Source: a virus. Taken from it: DNA of 64,000 nucleotides. A model generated the notes under the pieces. That model searched no databases and was not told the DNA's origin. It saw only the letters and a program-made list of their open reading frames with translations. This document shows, piece by piece, positions 56,729 through 63,600 of the stretch; the stretch's first letter is position 1; each line of letters begins with the position of its first letter. The position numbers and the translations under genes were made by a program. The stretch spans positions 124,001 through 188,000 of IMG/VR virus record IMGVR_UViG_3300034060_001466. One strand, given 5' to 3'.

Positions 56729-57393
56729 CTTCCTTCGTTTGTTTCATGGTGATCGTTCGGTAAAACCAAACACTTAACTGGACGGTCTCTCATAATCTTT
56801 GCGATTTCTTGAAGAGAATATGGGTCCATGAAGTTGCCGTCCATGCCAACGTCCATTGCTTTACCTGCATGTAATTTATTGTGTGGGCCTAAGTGAACGT
56901 GACCATGTAATTGAATTACTCCACGGTTCATATCGTGCCAACTTGCGATTGGGTAATGACATAGCACAAACGTTTTCTTAATAGTCTTCGCTGGATTTAT
57001 TTCGTTCGGCACGTTTGGAACAGTAAGTTCCAGTCTAACGTAATGATTCACTGATGCAAATAGAGCCTTGACTCCTCCCTTGTCATTCTCGATGTGCTGG
57101 TCGTGATTACCTAGAACCAAATGAATGTTCTTACAGAGCAACCTGTCTCTGAACTCCTGGATGTTATCAAATCCTCCGAACGACCAGTCTCCTAAGTGGA
57201 AAAGAATATCGTCTTCGCTGACTAGGTGATTGATATTGTTAACAATCGTATCATTCATTTTATCCAGGGTATCGAAATCTCTGGTCTTACTCTCGGCCGG
57301 CCAATTAGACGTTCCTCTACAAATATTTGAGTGTTTGTAGTGAGTATCTGACGTGAACCATATTCGCTGATGAGGCTGTAATGTAATTTTCAT
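56725..57393 (-). CDS. Calcineurin-like metallophosphoesterase
   Basis: A 222-residue phosphoesterase with all metal motifs: WFTSDTHYKHSN, FHLGDWSFGG, LVLGNHDQH, FVLCHYPI and QLHGHVHLG. It belongs to the small phage/bacterial group that hydrolyses cyclic or linear phosphodiesters. Possible substrates include nucleotide signals used by host immunity or RNA ends; neither is shown. First gene of a three-gene operon with the SET protein; type A motif 5 nt upstream. Confidence 0.8.
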   Translation of the reverse strand: MKITLQPHQRIWFTSDTHYKHSNICRGTSNWPAESKTRDFDTLDKMNDTIVNNINHLVSEDDILFHLGDWSFGGFDNIQEFRDRLLCKNIHLVLGNHDQHIENDKGGVKALFASVNHYVRLELTVPNVPNEINPAKTIKKTFVLCHYPIASWHDMNRGVIQLHGHVHLGPHNKLHAGKAMDVGMDGNFMDPYSLQEIAKIMRDRPVKCLVLPNDHHETNEGR

Positions 57394-57398
57394 AAATC

Positions 57399-57410
57399 TA
57401 ATTTACCAAA
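57399..57410 (-). promoter_or_regulatory. Type A promoter motif
   Basis: TTTGGTAAATTA on the minus strand, 5 nt before the ATG at 57393. Same 12 bases as the polymerase promoter at 24929. Confidence 0.6.
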
Positions 57411-57435
57411 AAAGGAACCTAGTCGGTTCCTTTTT
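57408..57435 (-). terminator. Intrinsic terminator
   Basis: Minus-strand stem AAAGGAACC-GACTA-GGTTCCTTTTTT, directly upstream of the next promoter motif. Confidence 0.88.
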
Positions 57436-57473
57436 ATTTTTAATAGTTGACTAGTTTTAAACTGGGCACCGTA

Positions 57474-57740
57474 CTAATCGTTGTCATCTGTGCTCGATGG
57501 GGACTGAGTCGTAGTTAGTACTTCGCGATAAAGATTCTCGCTTGGCTTTTTAGTAGACTCACAAAATAGAGGTTCGCCGTTGGCTTCCGCCTCTTTGTTT
57601 GCTCTTTTAAATTCGTCAAGCGATTTCATATAGTGCTCTGCTGCAATTCTATCGCGTCTGTTGCCTAGTGCCAAGCCTAGCACAACAAATAGAACAAAGG
57701 CTGCCACTGTTGTAATAAGGAGGGTAGTTATACCTATCAT
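57474..57740 (-). CDS. Small single-pass membrane protein
   Basis: An 88-residue protein whose first 27 residues are one membrane segment (LLITTVAAFVLFVVLGLALG), followed by a charged tail. No family recognised. It follows the PRPP synthetase gene by 22 nt in the same direction and precedes a terminator. Confidence 0.5.
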   Translation of the reverse strand: MIGITTLLITTVAAFVLFVVLGLALGNRRDRIAAEHYMKSLDEFKRANKEAEANGEPLFCESTKKPSENLYREVLTTTQSPSSTDDND

Positions 57741-57762
57741 AATTTATGGGTTTTTTATGTTA

Positions 57763-58692
57763 CTAAAATAAGTTAAATTGTTTTACGAAATCTGCGCTAA
57801 CTGTGTAGTCAGAGTACTCGTCAGCTTTAATATCCTGTACTGAATTTGTACAGTAAACTTTTTCGAAGTATGCAGAAAGATCAAATAATCCTGAACTGAA
57901 AATTCCATGGGTCGCTATCAAGTATATTTTCGAATCTTGAGTTCTCTCCTTGATTGCTTTTGCTAATTCAATTGAAGTTCCAGCACTATCGCAAATATCG
58001 TCCACGATAACGAATTTCTTGCCGTACTCATGCACTAATGGTTTTAAGGAAATATCGGTGTGAGTGATTTTACTGGTTTTTGGATCTCTGTGCTTTACCG
58101 CAGTCACCACCTCATTTAAGTCAAACCAGTCAGCGACTTTGTAAATTTTCCTTAGAGCACCTGCGTCTGGAGAAACAAGAACAATATTCTCTCTTGCCTG
58201 ATTCGTGTTATCAATATCAGTAAGCGCGTACTTAACGAGTAAGTAATTAGATACTTTTTGGAAATTATTGAGACAGGCTTCCAATACATCAGAGTGAGGA
58301 TCCAGAACCTGCACAGATTCAAATTTCTGAGAATTAATGATTGGGCAAATAACGGTCTTTAGGTAATTTGAAGAACCTTCTGAGAATTTACGGTCACTAC
58401 GTGCTCCCAAGAAATAGGGAACATACAGGGAAACTGTCGCGACTCCACATTCGCGAAGAGCCTGATTTGCACAGATAATTAACTCAAGATCCTTGAAGTT
58501 ATTTAGTCTAGATTTTATTACGACATCAGCTTCGTGTAGGTAACTTAAGTTTCCACGCATATCGCCAGTTAGAGTTAATGACTGTTGACCGTCAGCAAAC
58601 TTTGAAACTTTGAAATCAACGAATGCACTTCTTTCAAAGTGGTCTCGTCCTTCGTTTTCCGGATTTGCTAGATTAAGAGTTAGTAGTCTCAT
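57763..58692 (-). CDS. prs: Ribose-phosphate pyrophosphokinase-like (Prs or ADPR-PP synthetase)
   Basis: A 309-residue protein of the PRPP synthetase fold: SRLNNFKDLELIICANQALR, VSLYVPYFLGARSDR, VQVLDPHSDVLEAC and the PRPP-binding KKFVIVDDICDSAGTSIEL. It makes PRPP from ribose-5-phosphate and ATP. Homologues in phage NAD+-reconstitution systems instead make ADPR-pyrophosphate. The partner nicotinamide transferase is not in this window, so the choice is open. It overlaps the upstream gene by 20 bp. Confidence 0.78.
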   Translation of the reverse strand: MRLLTLNLANPENEGRDHFERSAFVDFKVSKFADGQQSLTLTGDMRGNLSYLHEADVVIKSRLNNFKDLELIICANQALRECGVATVSLYVPYFLGARSDRKFSEGSSNYLKTVICPIINSQKFESVQVLDPHSDVLEACLNNFQKVSNYLLVKYALTDIDNTNQARENIVLVSPDAGALRKIYKVADWFDLNEVVTAVKHRDPKTSKITHTDISLKPLVHEYGKKFVIVDDICDSAGTSIELAKAIKERTQDSKIYLIATHGIFSSGLFDLSAYFEKVYCTNSVQDIKADEYSDYTVSADFVKQFNLF

Positions 58693-59221
58693 GTGTATGT
58701 TTTGCTATTTTAGTTAAGGTGTCAAACGTTTGGGCAATACCATCGTATTCAGTATTGTATTTTAAGATTGCTTTATGAAGCTTACGTTCAGTAGAGATAA
58801 TCTTCTTAACGTCCCACCAATTACATGCCAATAGATCTGAACTAATTGACTCAATTTCATGAGCTCTCTTCTGATACAATTCAACAAGTGTCATCATCTT
58901 TTCCTGGATGGTCATTGCTCTCTGTAATTTAAAATCTCTATCGGAAATCTCAATTAGAGCTGACTGTAGTAATTGCTGAACTTGGTAATGATCTATTGCA
59001 ACTGGCAAATCTGATCCTATTAAGTGATCAATATTACTTATCGTAACTGGTGTAGCGAGGTCAGACTCGCCGGCCAATCGCTTTGCGGAGTCCATTGTAT
59101 TTGCAACAATAGCAAAGGGTCGATCGTAGTGATTAGTTCCTTGCCTCATTAGCTCAGTATGGCCAATTCCTCTTTTTGAAATTGCTGAAATTAGGCTCTT
59201 AATTTTATCTACAGTTGTCAT
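58673..59221 (-). CDS. Helical hypothetical protein
   Basis: A 182-residue helical protein (RAMTIQEKMMTLVELYQKRA). No motif recognised. It is translationally coupled to the PRPP synthetase gene by a 20-bp overlap, which may point to a shared pathway but proves nothing. Confidence 0.5.
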   Translation of the reverse strand: MTTVDKIKSLISAISKRGIGHTELMRQGTNHYDRPFAIVANTMDSAKRLAGESDLATPVTISNIDHLIGSDLPVAIDHYQVQQLLQSALIEISDRDFKLQRAMTIQEKMMTLVELYQKRAHEIESISSDLLACNWWDVKKIISTERKLHKAILKYNTEYDGIAQTFDTLTKIAKHTHETTNS

Positions 59222-59223
59222 AG

Positions 59224-59610
59224 TTATTCTCCTTTTTTTATTTTACTCAAGATTTCCTCAGGGATTTGGCGAATGCAATATTCTACAATATGTTTTAAGT
59301 CGTCGGTCGGTAGTACCATTACCTGAAACGTGTATAAGGTCTCGCCTCCAATGATTGGATGAGGTTCTGTTGTTATCTGATCTTCAAACTCGTCAATCAT
59401 GTGCTTTGCGACTTTCTGCATCAGCTGAGCACTTACCATCTTATCAATATCTAACTGCGGATTGGCTGACTTAAGTTCTTCACTAACAACATGTTTAGTC
59501 GTAAGTAAAGATCTTTCAAGCAGAGCAGCCTGTTTAAAATTACGTAACTGCACCAGAGCTTTTGAGATGTACTCATTTGGTGTAATGCCGTCCATGTTTA
59601 CGTCTCTCAT
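59224..59610 (-). CDS. Hypothetical protein
   Basis: A 128-residue mixed alpha/beta protein (SKALVQLRNFKQAALLERSL). No motif recognised. 2 nt gaps on both sides show a compact operon. Confidence 0.5.
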   Translation of the reverse strand: MRDVNMDGITPNEYISKALVQLRNFKQAALLERSLLTTKHVVSEELKSANPQLDIDKMVSAQLMQKVAKHMIDEFEDQITTEPHPIIGGETLYTFQVMVLPTDDLKHIVEYCIRQIPEEILSKIKKGE

Positions 59611-59612
59611 TT

Positions 59613-59867
59613 TTATTGATTGTTAAAAAGTTCAAGGTACTTATTTCGGATTTCGATCGCTTTTCGTCTTTTAGAAAACGAGGCGCCGTCCGGTAAAACG
59701 ATTGCGTTTAATTCGGACTCTTCTGCATTTTCGCAAATGAAATCAAACTCATCGTCAGTTATGTTAAAGCTGGAGATCATCATGTCATCCATTAGGTCAG
59801 TTATTCCATGCTTGCCAGGTAGGACTGATTTTAGGCAAGCTTGTACTTCAGGTCTTAATACTTTCAT
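59613..59867 (-). CDS. Small acidic hypothetical protein
   Basis: An 84-residue protein (LRPEVQACLKSVLPGKHGIT). No motif recognised. Overlaps the upstream stop by one base. Confidence 0.45.
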   Translation of the reverse strand: MKVLRPEVQACLKSVLPGKHGITDLMDDMMISSFNITDDEFDFICENAEESELNAIVLPDGASFSKRRKAIEIRNKYLELFNNQ

Positions 59868-60121
59868 TATATTCCGTTTTGTATACAGTACCTAATATAG
59901 AGAGCTTGTTGTCGAATCCCAAACTCTCTTGTTAATAAATTAGCAGGAGCTCCTTCGTAGATTACTGGGCCGATGCATATAGACATTCTCTTTGCATCAA
60001 AGCTTTTAAGTCTGCCTTGGATTCTGCCAGTTTCAGGATCTGCTAATTTTATTAGCGTATCAGCTAACTCCTTAGGAGTTTCGCAAGAATTTACTATTTG
60101 AAATTTTTCTAACTCAGTCAT
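59867..60121 (-). CDS. Small hypothetical protein
   Basis: An 84-residue protein (FQIVNSCETPKELADTLIKL). No motif recognised. First gene of the operon that runs to the PRPP synthetase and membrane protein; type A motif 14 nt upstream. Confidence 0.45.
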   Translation of the reverse strand: MTELEKFQIVNSCETPKELADTLIKLADPETGRIQGRLKSFDAKRMSICIGPVIYEGAPANLLTREFGIRQQALYIRYCIQNGI

Positions 60122-60135
60122 TTTATATTTTTAGT

Positions 60136-60147
60136 TATTATACTATC
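60136..60147 (-). promoter_or_regulatory. Type A promoter motif
   Basis: GATAGTATAATA on the minus strand, 14 nt before the ATG at 60121, following the terminator at 60150. Confidence 0.5.
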
Positions 60148-60149
60148 GA

Positions 60150-60180
60150 AAAAATAAACGGCCTCCAATCGGAGGCCGTC
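60150..60180 (-). terminator. Intrinsic terminator
   Basis: Minus-strand stem ACGGCCTCC-GATT-GGAGGCCGT followed by TTATTTTTT, about 16 nt after the stop of the zinc-binding small protein. Confidence 0.88.
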
Positions 60181-60195
60181 GGTCCGCCGATACTA

Positions 60196-60468
60196 TCAAC
60201 GGAGGGGTTCACGGTTAAGGGAAGAGTCTTTACGTAAGTACTCTTCAAGAGTTTCAAATACAAATTCGTCACTGTCGTCAAGCGGATCGTATCCAATTTT
60301 AACTGTGCCGTCTTCTTCTTTGACGATCATTCTCATTACGCAACCTTCGCATAGAACTGGCATGTAATATCCCGGTTCAAGGCCAGTTGCAATTGATTCA
60401 ACTTGAATATCCGGTGAAGCATCTTCGCCGAACATTTCGTCTGCGCATTTATTACAAAAGTCTGCCAT
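60196..60468 (-). CDS. Small zinc-binding-like protein
   Basis: A 90-residue acidic protein with two C-x2-C pairs, FCNKCADEM at the start and LCEGCVMRM near 40, a classic treble-clef or ribbon spacing. Function unknown. Last gene before a terminator; 2 nt after the transglycosylase gene. Confidence 0.55.
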   Translation of the reverse strand: MADFCNKCADEMFGEDASPDIQVESIATGLEPGYYMPVLCEGCVMRMIVKEEDGTVKIGYDPLDDSDEFVFETLEEYLRKDSSLNREPLR

Positions 60469-60470
60469 TA

Positions 60471-60986
60471 TTAATTTATCTTTGTGTTTATGATTGCGAT
60501 TGCGTATGAGTTTACCAAAGGTCTTCCAGTGTTATAACAGCCAAGAGCAATATCCCATCTGCCAAATCTCTTCTTTAATTTAGAAAGAACTCGCATTGAT
60601 GTTTCGACATTGAATTCAAGATCAGTCAACAGCATGTGTTTAGTTACCTTGACGTCTTTCCATGCAGATTGGCCAGTTGGAACCTGTATCTGCATTGCAC
60701 CATACGCTGCGGCTGATGAAGTTAATTGTGGATTGTATTTCCAATCAAATGGACCATCATAACCTGTTTCTTTGTGAGCCACTCCATACGCGATATTGAA
60801 AGGAACTCCATATTGTTCAGAGTATTTCTTTAAGTAGTCGTATAATTGAATTGACGGAGGGGCATCTTGAATATTCATTACCCCATCCGGCAATTCATTC
60901 GATTTCCTTTCACGCATTTCGTAAGCCCATGTTGCGCCAAATACTACTAAGCATATTAGAACAACTAGAGATTTTACGGAGAACAT
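60471..60986 (-). CDS. Membrane-anchored lytic transglycosylase (SLT type)
   Basis: I choose the ATG at 60986 (MFSVKSLVVLICLVVFG), because it directly follows the stop of the upstream gene; a longer frame to 61037 overlaps that gene. The 171-residue product has an N-terminal membrane segment and an SLT domain: YGVPFNIAYGVAHKETGYDG with the catalytic Glu, AAYGAMQIQVPTG and ALGCYNTG. It would cut peptidoglycan in the periplasm, for lysis or for DNA entry. Confidence 0.75.
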   Translation of the reverse strand: MFSVKSLVVLICLVVFGATWAYEMRERKSNELPDGVMNIQDAPPSIQLYDYLKKYSEQYGVPFNIAYGVAHKETGYDGPFDWKYNPQLTSSAAAYGAMQIQVPTGQSAWKDVKVTKHMLLTDLEFNVETSMRVLSKLKKRFGRWDIALGCYNTGRPLVNSYAIAIINTKIN

Positions 60987-60990
60987 GATT

Positions 60991-61326
60991 TTATTGTTGA
61001 GCAGCTGGTGCCACTTGTTTGTAGATGCGATTGGCATACAGGTTAAAAATAACGATACCGATTGAATCCTGATAAATTGAATAGATTCCAGATTTTCGGT
61101 CGATTACAAGCAATTCATTTCGCTCATTGATTGCAACCGATGTTTCTGATAGGGGTTTAATATTTTCCCATTCAGTTTTTGCGGTTTTATTTGTTACCAT
61201 CCAGTAGTAATAACCAATAAAGAAGCCTGCAACTAGAGCTAATGCTAAAATCATTAAGTTGCCCAATTTTTTGCTCAACTTTCCTAATTTATCTAGGATC
61301 GTTTGCATTACTTGTTTTTTGTCCAT
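60991..61326 (-). CDS. Small membrane protein
   Basis: Start chosen at ATG 61326 (MDKKQVMQTILDKLGKL); the longer frame to 61428 would overlap the neighbouring gene. The 111-residue product has one membrane segment (LMILALALVAGFFIGYYYW) and a periplasmic beta-rich tail. It lies next to the transglycosylase and could belong to the lysis machinery. Type A motif 26 nt upstream. Confidence 0.5.
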   Translation of the reverse strand: MDKKQVMQTILDKLGKLSKKLGNLMILALALVAGFFIGYYYWMVTNKTAKTEWENIKPLSETSVAINERNELLVIDRKSGIYSIYQDSIGIVIFNLYANRIYKQVAPAAQQ

Positions 61327-61352
61327 AACTTTTATATGTTTAAGGTTTATAT

Positions 61353-61364
61353 TATTATACCAAA
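61353..61364 (-). promoter_or_regulatory. Type A promoter motif
   Basis: TTTGGTATAATA on the minus strand, 26 nt before the ATG at 61326, overlapping the end of the 67-residue gene. Confidence 0.55.
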
Positions 61365-61558
61365 ATTGGCACGCTATTGTTAATAAGTTTCCAATTGAGT
61401 CCGTCAAATCCTTCCAGCTTAAACTCACTTGGTATTTTAAAAATATTAATTACCTCATTAAGTTTCTCATACCACTTACAGAAGCACACACCAGTCATGC
61501 CAGTCAACGGACATGAGTAAGTAATCCTATACTCCAGAAAGGACTCGGTTTTTATCAT
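61355..61558 (-). CDS. Small hypothetical protein
   Basis: A 67-residue protein with three Cys (YSCPLTGMTGVCFCKWYEKL), perhaps metal-binding. It overlaps the kinase gene by 4 bp (ATGA type), which supports its start. No family recognised. Confidence 0.45.
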   Translation of the reverse strand: MIKTESFLEYRITYSCPLTGMTGVCFCKWYEKLNEVINIFKIPSEFKLEGFDGLNWKLINNSVPILV

Positions 61559-61971
61559 AATTTAATTTGGAAACGATCCCTCATTGCTTGTACCTTATCT
61601 GCTGGTACTCCATGCACGTTCTCTCCACCATGACGGTTCTCAACGATTAGAGAAACTACTCGGTAATCGTATTGTTTTGCAAGATCGAAGTATGCCTGCA
61701 TCTCCCACTCTTGGGTGAATGTGTTTGAGACAACAATCTCTGGGTAAAATTGTGGATTCACCAGACTGTCTTTCATTCTGGTCTCGACCTGGGATCTACA
61801 CCATTCATGTGCATCCTTCAGTTTAGTAACATCAAATTCGTATGCACCAGTTTCCTTGTTGTGAAAATACTTGTCAGCTTCGCAAACGGCATACTCATTC
61901 CATATTGAATTGGCAACAGTTGATTTACCTGCACCAGGAACTCCACGTAGGAGAATTAAGACTCTATTCAT
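61555..61971 (-). CDS. Polynucleotide-kinase-like P-loop protein
   Basis: A 138-residue P-loop kinase: LLRGVPGAGKSTVANSI at the start, VCEADKYFHN (the catalytic-Asp region in T4 Pnk-like kinases), and late Arg residues of a lid. This is the size and layout of the 5'-kinase half of T4 Pnk without the phosphatase. With the HAD proteins and ligases elsewhere in the window it could complete an RNA-healing set. Coupled to ClpP (2 nt apart). Confidence 0.65.
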   Translation of the reverse strand: MNRVLILLRGVPGAGKSTVANSIWNEYAVCEADKYFHNKETGAYEFDVTKLKDAHEWCRSQVETRMKDSLVNPQFYPEIVVSNTFTQEWEMQAYFDLAKQYDYRVVSLIVENRHGGENVHGVPADKVQAMRDRFQIKL

Positions 61972-61972
61972 A

Positions 61973-62638
61973 TTAAGGTTTCTTTGTGATTACTTGATCT
62001 ATAATTCCGTACTTAACTGCCTCTTCAGCATTTAACCAGAAATCTCTGGTTGCATCCTTCTTTACTTGGTCAGCTTTCTTACCACAGTATTTACCAAGTA
62101 GAACGAAAAGTTCATGATTGACTTTTTGCCATTCAGCCCAGTCAACTTCAGCATCCTGAATATTGCCGCTAAAACCGCCAGACGATTGGTGCAGCATTGT
62201 GGTTGAGTGTCTTAGGGAACTACGTTTGCCTTTTGTTCCTGCGCCCAATAGCACTGATCCCATCGATGCGGCCATGCCAGTATTTACGGTTCGGATATCG
62301 GCTTTGATATAGTCCATTACGTCGACCATTGATAGACCAGACTTAACCGATCCTCCTGGAGAGTCAACGTGCATTGTGATATCTGAATTATCAACAGAAT
62401 CTAGGAACATTAACTGAGCCTGTACAATAGTTGACATGTAGTCGTTTACTGGTCCAGCGACCCATAGAATACGATCCCTCATTAATCTGGAGAAAATATC
62501 CATTTGAGTAACTCGCATTTCACGTTCCTCTAAAATATAAGGAGTCATCGATGACTCAACTTGTTTACCGTAATAATCTAATTTCAATGAGGACACCCCG
62601 TGCTCGCTCATTGCGTACTTTTGAAATTCATTCATCAT
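61973..62638 (-). CDS. clpP: ClpP-like serine peptidase
   Basis: A 221-residue ClpP: RILWVAGPVNDYMSTIVQAQ, HVDSPGGSVKSGLSMVDVM, then TGMAASMGSVLL (catalytic Ser), STTMLHQSSGG (catalytic His) and RDFWLNAEEAVKYGIID (Asp and C-terminal end). It degrades unfolded proteins fed by a Clp ATPase. The phage also encodes a ClpC-like unfoldase with an IGF docking loop at 34391-36373, so both halves of the protease are present, 26 kb apart. Confidence 0.9.
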   Translation of the reverse strand: MMNEFQKYAMSEHGVSSLKLDYYGKQVESSMTPYILEEREMRVTQMDIFSRLMRDRILWVAGPVNDYMSTIVQAQLMFLDSVDNSDITMHVDSPGGSVKSGLSMVDVMDYIKADIRTVNTGMAASMGSVLLGAGTKGKRSSLRHSTTMLHQSSGGFSGNIQDAEVDWAEWQKVNHELFVLLGKYCGKKADQVKKDATRDFWLNAEEAVKYGIIDQVITKKP

Positions 62639-62643
62639 GGTAT

Positions 62644-62655
62644 TAATATACCAAT
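62644..62655 (-). promoter_or_regulatory. Type A promoter motif
   Basis: ATTGGTATATTA on the minus strand, 5 nt before the ClpP ATG. Confidence 0.55.
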
Positions 62656-62667
62656 ATGAATAGACAA

Positions 62668-63537
62668 TTAGAAGTTATTAGTAGATGAATTATAGAAAAC
62701 TAATCCGGTTACATTAGTCGTTTTAGTGATAGTCGGAGTTGAGTAGTTAAATGTTAGTACATCACCTCCACCGCGTTCGCCAAATTGAATTCGGACCGGA
62801 TAATACGCGCCGGCCGTTAATGATGCTGTACCTGATGCTTCTACCGGCCCATGTAATCCACCATTATTAACCGTTGCATTTGTTGTAGTGAAACCGGTCT
62901 GAGCATTTGCACCTATCCACATATACGATGCATCATCACTTGATGTGTAAAATGTATAAGTTTCAGTAGTAGCTGGTTTGAAATAACCTAACCATTGGCA
63001 ACTAAAATCTGATCCATCGTCTGTTCCCGGTTCAGTAATTACAGTAGTTTGTACTGAAGTAGCTGGATTTGCTCCGAATGTTTGAGGCGTTGCGGTTGCA
63101 AAGAAACTGACATTATCTGCAAAATACCCAGAGTATGTAGTTTTATATAAACCTGCAACGTAAGGCTGAACCCATGAAGTCCAAAATCCATTTGAATTTA
63201 ACCAAGTAAGAGCAGCCGATGCGCTAGCTAAATTAGGAGATCCTCCCAAGTCCCTCTTTAAATAATTCGCCAGGTCTAGAAAAGATTGATCGGTTTTAGC
63301 TGCACTTCTGGCAAATCGAACTGTTCCGATTGCGCCTAATTGAGTTGGCTGATTACCTGCAGGTACAGGTCTACAAATTAAGTAACCGGTTGTATCTTCA
63401 GGTCCCATCCACCAAGTAACTCCGCCTGGCTGAGCTGAATAGTCTTGAGCAGACTCGCCTATTGCAAGATTTACTAAATTAGTAGCTCCTGAGATTGTAG
63501 CTTGCGATGGGTTGTATGCAAATGGAGTAGTCGCCAT
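62668..63537 (-). CDS. PA14-domain virion/adhesion-like protein
   Basis: A 289-residue protein. Residues 150-270 form a PA14-type carbohydrate-binding domain: WLGYFKPATTETYTFYTSSD, DDASYMWIGANA and ASLTAGAYYPVRIQFGERGG. The N-terminal half is a separate Ala/Gly/Ser-rich domain. A late-type promoter element 20 nt upstream agrees with a virion role, probably binding a surface glycan. No signal peptide. Confidence 0.7.
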   Translation of the reverse strand: MATTPFAYNPSQATISGATNLVNLAIGESAQDYSAQPGGVTWWMGPEDTTGYLICRPVPAGNQPTQLGAIGTVRFARSAAKTDQSFLDLANYLKRDLGGSPNLASASAALTWLNSNGFWTSWVQPYVAGLYKTTYSGYFADNVSFFATATPQTFGANPATSVQTTVITEPGTDDGSDFSCQWLGYFKPATTETYTFYTSSDDASYMWIGANAQTGFTTTNATVNNGGLHGPVEASGTASLTAGAYYPVRIQFGERGGGDVLTFNYSTPTITKTTNVTGLVFYNSSTNNF

Positions 63538-63556
63538 CCAATTAATTATTTTGTGT

Positions 63557-63567
63557 TATTATTTATC
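63557..63567 (-). promoter_or_regulatory. Late-type promoter element
   Basis: GATAAATAATA on the minus strand, 19 nt before the ATG at 63537 and directly after the terminator at 63574. Confidence 0.5.
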
Positions 63568-63573
63568 TCACAT

Positions 63574-63600
63574 AAAAAAACCGGCTGACGCCGGTTTTAA
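63574..63600 (-). terminator. Strong intrinsic terminator
   Basis: Minus-strand stem AAACCGGC-GTCA-GCCGGTTT with a run of seven T. It ends a minus-strand transcript coming from the right edge that carries no convincing ORF. Confidence 0.88.

Noticed and set aside
61327-61428. N-terminal extension of the small membrane protein
   Set aside because: It overlaps the 67-residue gene by 74 bp and passes through a promoter motif; the ATG at 61326 fits the spacing.
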